A stretch of 64,000 nt of DNA from Archaeoglobus profundus DSM 5631 (GTDB lineage: Archaea; Halobacteriota; Archaeoglobi; Archaeoglobales; Archaeoglobaceae). Below the pieces are notes generated by a model that searched no databases, had not been told where the DNA came from, and worked only from the letters and a program-made list of their open reading frames with translations. The stretch spans positions 1,240,001-1,304,000 of the forward strand of contig NC_013741.1 of NCBI RefSeq assembly GCF_000025285.1, given 5' to 3'. Both the position numbers and the translations under genes were made by a program. Below, piece after piece: positions 60,910 through 64,000 of this stretch (position 1 is its first letter; every line of letters starts with the position of its first letter).

Positions 60910-61299
60910 ATGGAGGAAAAATGGCTGAACTTTTCACAGTTTAAAGAGGAGTATCCTGAGGACAGATATCATATCATAGAAATAGTTAGGTATGAGAAAG
61001 GTGATGTAGACAACGCTCTACAAAAGATAGCGAAGATCAGTTCTAGAATTCTCAAGCTAGACATTGAGGGAGACTTGATTACCTTATCAAACTTCAAGAA
61101 AAAGTCGGAAACTAGAATAGTGAGATCTAAAACAAGAAGAAAGGCTACAATGATAGCTAAGTACGTAAAGACATACAGTGTCCCAGATTTTCCAATAGCA
61201 CTAGTCCTAGCTCTAGATAAGGAAAAGTTTAGTGATGAAGATGTAAAAAGGATAGAGGAAGAAGTGGGTAAAATATTGAAAGAGGTTGAAGCTCTTTAA
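60910..61299 (+). CDS. Conserved-looking protein of unknown function
   Basis: 129 residues from ATG 60910 (MEEKWLNFSQFKEEYPEDRY). The middle is basic (NFKKKSETRIVRSKTRRKAT) and the C-terminus helical (FSDEDVKRIEEEVGKILKEV). The open frame extends back to 60835, but that part overlaps the previous gene and reads as shadow. It follows the RFAP synthase by 17 bases. No family recognised. Nothing is seen in 61300-61399. Confidence 0.6.
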   Translation: MEEKWLNFSQFKEEYPEDRYHIIEIVRYEKGDVDNALQKIAKISSRILKLDIEGDLITLSNFKKKSETRIVRSKTRRKATMIAKYVKTYSVPDFPIALVLALDKEKFSDEDVKRIEEEVGKILKEVEAL

Positions 61300-61399
61300 C
61301 TGTTTAAGGAGTTGCAATAGCTACTGGGGATACAACGATTATACCTTAAAGGATTTGTTTGAGGTAGAAAATAGTAGCATACCTGTACTAAGAAGCTAG

Positions 61400-62158
61400 T
61401 TAGCAAATATTCCTGAGCTTTTCGACTGTCCTCTTCAGACGGTGTGAAATTTTAAAGAATCTCGCAGGATGATTGGATTTTGTTATCTCTACTGATTGCT
61501 CATGTTTAAACCTTTTCTGGCCATCTGCAACTATAAAAACACTCCTATCGAACTCTAACCTTATAACTCTGTCATCTTTAACAACCCACGGCTTCCAGCC
61601 CAGCTTAAATGGGGCTACTGGAACGATTAGTATTGAATTTAGGTAAGGATCGATTATAGGTCCTCCAGTTGAAAGGGCGTAGGCTGTAGAGCCTATAGGA
61701 GTCGAAACTAACATACCGTCACATCTGAGCGATTCAACCTTAACATCATCGACATATACAGTCATTTCAACAAGCTTCGCAGGAACCGAACAGAGAACAG
61801 CAAACTCATTTAAGGCTAACACTTCATTACCATCTACAACGCAACTCAACCTCATAAATTCCTCCACTTCGAAACTGTTTAGAGCCTTGATTAGCACATC
61901 CTTGTATTCATAAGGTTCACAGTGCGTGAGTAGTCCTACGCGACCAGTGTTTATTGCGAATATAGGCGGGCAGTTTTTGACACTTTGAAGAACTCTGAGA
62001 ATCGTGCCATCTCCACCAATCACAATTATATAGTCATATTGTTCCAAGTCTTTAGACTTGCTGACCACTTCAGCATGGAAACCATTGGCATTAACGAACT
62101 CCCTGACTTCTTCAGCTAAATCCTTAGAGTCTGGCTTATAGACTATCGCTCCCTTCAT
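61400..62158 (-). CDS. nadK: NAD kinase
   Basis: A 252-residue kinase making NADP+. It has VIGGDGTILRVLQSV (catalytic GGDGT), FAINTGRVGLLTHCEP and VSTPIGSTAYALSTGGPII. Its start overlaps the stop of the adjacent inositol monophosphatase-like gene by 4 bases. In some methanogens these two activities are fused in one protein, so the coupling here is meaningful. Confidence 0.93.
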   Translation of the reverse strand: MKGAIVYKPDSKDLAEEVREFVNANGFHAEVVSKSKDLEQYDYIIVIGGDGTILRVLQSVKNCPPIFAINTGRVGLLTHCEPYEYKDVLIKALNSFEVEEFMRLSCVVDGNEVLALNEFAVLCSVPAKLVEMTVYVDDVKVESLRCDGMLVSTPIGSTAYALSTGGPIIDPYLNSILIVPVAPFKLGWKPWVVKDDRVIRLEFDRSVFIVADGQKRFKHEQSVEITKSNHPARFFKISHRLKRTVEKLRNIC

Positions 62159-62928
62159 GAGATCACCTTTAGTAACTTCTCATGCAGTTTCGGATTTGAA
62201 ACTAGAAGTGTGTACCTCTCATCCATAGTCAATTTCTTGTTATTCAGCTCGTTACCTCTGTGATCAGTAATTTTCGCTCCAGCATTTTTTGCTATGAAGA
62301 GAGCAGAACAGACGTCGAAAGGCCTTAAAAACCCCTTACCCCTCTTAAATCTCGTATCGATGAAAGCGTCAAATGTCCCATCAGCAACGTAGCATATTTC
62401 AAGTGAAGCACTTCCTAAAATCCTTATCCGCTTGAAAGGGTAAGGTTTTGCAGGATAGTAGAAGAGTACATTAGCTTCTTTAAGATTGTCAATGTTGGAA
62501 ACGTGTATAACTGAATCGTTTTTGTATGAAGATCCGTTGATTGAGTAGTACTCATCACCAGTCGCAAGATTGAGCACATATCCGCAAAATACATCCCTAA
62601 AATAGTAGCTACTGGAAAAACATAATGATACTGAATAGATTGGAATACTCTTAACAGCATTAAATGTGCCATCGATGGGATCTAAAGAAACTATCACATC
62701 TCCAGACCCTACTACGCCAGATTCTTCAGTTATAACGGTTACATCAGACTCTTTAAGAATTTCCAATGCAGTCTTCTCAGCAACTATATCAATGCGCTTC
62801 GTGGGGGTACCATCTTTGCCGATCCCAACGGTGATACCACATTCAGTACTGCCAATGATCTTGGAAACTTCCTTCTTTACATATTCACCGACTTTTCTAG
62901 CCAAATTCAGAGCTTCTTTAGGAGTCAT
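62155..62928 (-). CDS. Inositol-monophosphatase family phosphatase (IMPase/FBPase IV)
   Basis: A 257-residue Mg-dependent phosphatase. Metal ligands are in ITEESGVVGSGD, SLDPIDGTFNAVKSIP and RPFDVCSALFIAKNAGAKI. Archaeal members act on inositol phosphate, fructose 1,6-bisphosphate and sometimes NADP(H). It is translationally coupled to NAD kinase, which favours an NADP-related or dual role. Confidence 0.88.
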   Translation of the reverse strand: MTPKEALNLARKVGEYVKKEVSKIIGSTECGITVGIGKDGTPTKRIDIVAEKTALEILKESDVTVITEESGVVGSGDVIVSLDPIDGTFNAVKSIPIYSVSLCFSSSYYFRDVFCGYVLNLATGDEYYSINGSSYKNDSVIHVSNIDNLKEANVLFYYPAKPYPFKRIRILGSASLEICYVADGTFDAFIDTRFKRGKGFLRPFDVCSALFIAKNAGAKITDHRGNELNNKKLTMDERYTLLVSNPKLHEKLLKVIS

Positions 62929-63002
62929 AAGATAAAAGAGGGTAGCAGTAGTTTTTTAGCTTTCGATATACAACTATGATATATGCTAACACACTTAGCA
63001 CA

Positions 63003-63039
63003 CCCACCCCTTTATTTCCTGTGGAAAGTGGGGTAGTGG
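63003..63039. other. Imperfect GC-rich hairpin in an intergenic gap
   Basis: CCACCCCTTT and AAAGTGGGGTAGTGG form an imperfect stem, with a smaller inner TTCC-TGT-GGAA hairpin. It lies in the 62929-63187 gap, otherwise AT-rich and without a gene. It could be a small RNA or terminator; evidence is weak. Confidence 0.3.
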
Positions 63040-63187
63040 ACAATAAGAATGATGCGTGAAAAGTCAGTTGAAAATGATAGTTGATGATCGATTACAAATA
63101 TAAACAAATTTTTCAGCATTTTAAATCTAGCACATTATAAGTATCTTCTACTTCTACTAGAGTGTAAAAAGAAGGTTGAAATTTGTC

Positions 63188-63448
63188 TCATTTTTCAACT
63201 GTAAGTTTCTCAAGTAAGCTAGATAGATTCCAAATTAAGGTTCTTACGTGCATTGGTAGATTTGGATCTGACGAAAGGTCTTCAAGTGTTGAAATTGCCG
63301 TAGCTGCTTTGACTGCTATATTTTCTTTCTCATTTAGCAGATCGCTCTTGATTTCGTTTGCAACCTTTCTAACATTTCTTGGAACTGAATCGTCTTGAAT
63401 TATTCTGTCGAGTGTATCTAACACTGCTTTCAATACATCTTCTGCCAT
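63188..63448 (-). CDS. UPF0147 family protein
   Basis: An 86-residue all-helical protein conserved in archaea. LDRIIQDDSVPRNVRKVANE and LSSDPNLPMHVRTLIWNLSS are typical of the family. Function unknown. A ribosome site GAGGTGATGTG precedes ATG 63448. It is divergent from the autoantigen p27-like gene. Confidence 0.92.
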   Translation of the reverse strand: MAEDVLKAVLDTLDRIIQDDSVPRNVRKVANEIKSDLLNEKENIAVKAATAISTLEDLSSDPNLPMHVRTLIWNLSSLLEKLTVEK

Positions 63449-63504
63449 GGCACATCACCTCTCAAAACTGAACCTTTTTATAACTCGCCTCAAAGCTATA
63501 CACC

Positions 63505-63963
63505 GTGGTGGATAAAAATATTTCGGAAGCTGTCGAACTTTTGTACAAAGGTGCGAAAATGCTGGCTCAGCATTGTATAGACTGTAAAATGCCCCTTTTC
63601 AAGTATGAGGGTAAGGTAATCTGCCCTGCTTGTAAAAGAGAGTTCAGAATTGATGGAAAGGGATATGCCGTTCCAATTGAAAAGGATGGAAGGGTAGAAA
63701 CGGTAAAAGATGAAAACAAAGAGATTACTGAGACTAAAAAAGATAGAAAGGCTAGTGAAGTCAAACATGATGTTGTAGAGACTTCTGCAAAAAGTGTTGA
63801 ATGTTTAGAATATTCAAAAGTAAAATCCATATCTATACTCAGATCTAAGCTTTTCGAAGTCATTTCAAGGATTGAAAGTTGTGAAAGCGTAGAGAGCTTA
63901 CACAGTTTAATTAATCTCGCCCTCAAGATCATTGAACTTATTGAAAAAATTGAGAGAATCTAG
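63505..63963 (+). CDS. Sjogren's/scleroderma autoantigen 1 (p27) family protein
   Basis: A 152-residue protein. The N-terminal zinc ribbon reads AQHCIDCKMPLFKYEGKVIC PAC with the helix AVELLYKGAKML before it, typical of this archaeal/eukaryotic family. The middle is charged and disordered; the C-terminus forms a helix (LINLALKIIELIEKIE). Start is GTG 63505 or GTG 63508. Function unknown. Confidence 0.85.
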   Translation: MVDKNISEAVELLYKGAKMLAQHCIDCKMPLFKYEGKVICPACKREFRIDGKGYAVPIEKDGRVETVKDENKEITETKKDRKASEVKHDVVETSAKSVECLEYSKVKSISILRSKLFEVISRIESCESVESLHSLINLALKIIELIEKIERI

Positions 63964-64000
63964 GAGAATCTAGTATTTCTTAGTCTTAGAAACAGCTAAA

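Noticed and set aside
63044-63100. C/D box RNA near TGATGATCG
   Set aside because: Only C-like boxes are present; no D or D' CTGA at proper spacing on either strand.

Overview
The window looks like chromosome of a hyperthermophilic, sulfate- or iron-metabolising euryarchaeon of the Archaeoglobales type. The evidence is gene content: PEP synthase, CofD (coenzyme F420), beta-RFAP synthase (methanopterin), archaeal L10e, FEN-1, a RaSEA-like archaeosine enzyme, UPF0147, a THUMP tRNA methyltransferase, C/D box guide RNAs, and a PAS/GAF sensor whose H-box reads DQIRNPL. Genus and species are inference; no search was run.

Layout. Bases 1-22602 and 56315-64000 are ordinary chromosome: short, densely packed, often overlapping genes on both strands. 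They include a NAD+ synthetase gene split by a 378-residue LAGLIDADG intein, five convincing C/D box sRNAs (one near 13.99 kb, a tandem pair near 19.2 kb, an opposed pair near 57.3 kb), and three genes broken by small indels or a stop (a histidine-kinase ATPase module at 1537-2020, a membrane protein at 11089-11816, a universal stress protein at 56343-57129).

Bases 22636-56314 are an integrated head-tailed virus with a contractile tail, about 33.6 kb long. It sits in the 3' half of a tRNA-Leu(UAA) gene between 52-bp exact repeats. Its tyrosine integrase is of the SSV (self-splitting) kind: the C-terminal part lies next to attL, the N-terminal part next to attR, and the two join in frame through the att core into a 333-residue protein when the element circularises. 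Read right to left, the leftward genes run: a repressor-like RHH gene and an early operon (nucleases, exonuclease, SWIM/annealing-like protein, small zinc proteins); a GTATAC repeat field; terminase; portal; gpF-like protein; protease-scaffold; decoration; capsid; connectors; sheath and tube; tail chaperones; tape measure; hub, spike, baseplate and fibre. Rightward cargo genes interrupt this block at 32.5, 34.5 and 45.2 kb, and a short rightward early operon (RHH protein, SDH-type protease, unknown, integrase N-part) lies at the right end.

The most unusual signals are regulatory. A box reading TTTTAAAGTC lies 20-29 nt upstream of the first start codon of ten leftward virus transcription units, exactly where a TATA box would give leaderless mRNAs; genes inside each unit instead use Shine-Dalgarno sites. 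One such promoter drives a 14-codon leader ORF that overlaps the sheath start. Two genes appear to need +1 ribosomal frameshifting: the tail chaperone pair (UUU_C) and the SDH protease (CUU_UGA, the same heptanucleotide logic as bacterial prfB). A cluster of GTATAC palindromes lies upstream of terminase, and twin ATAACGTTAT palindromes lie in the early divergent promoter.
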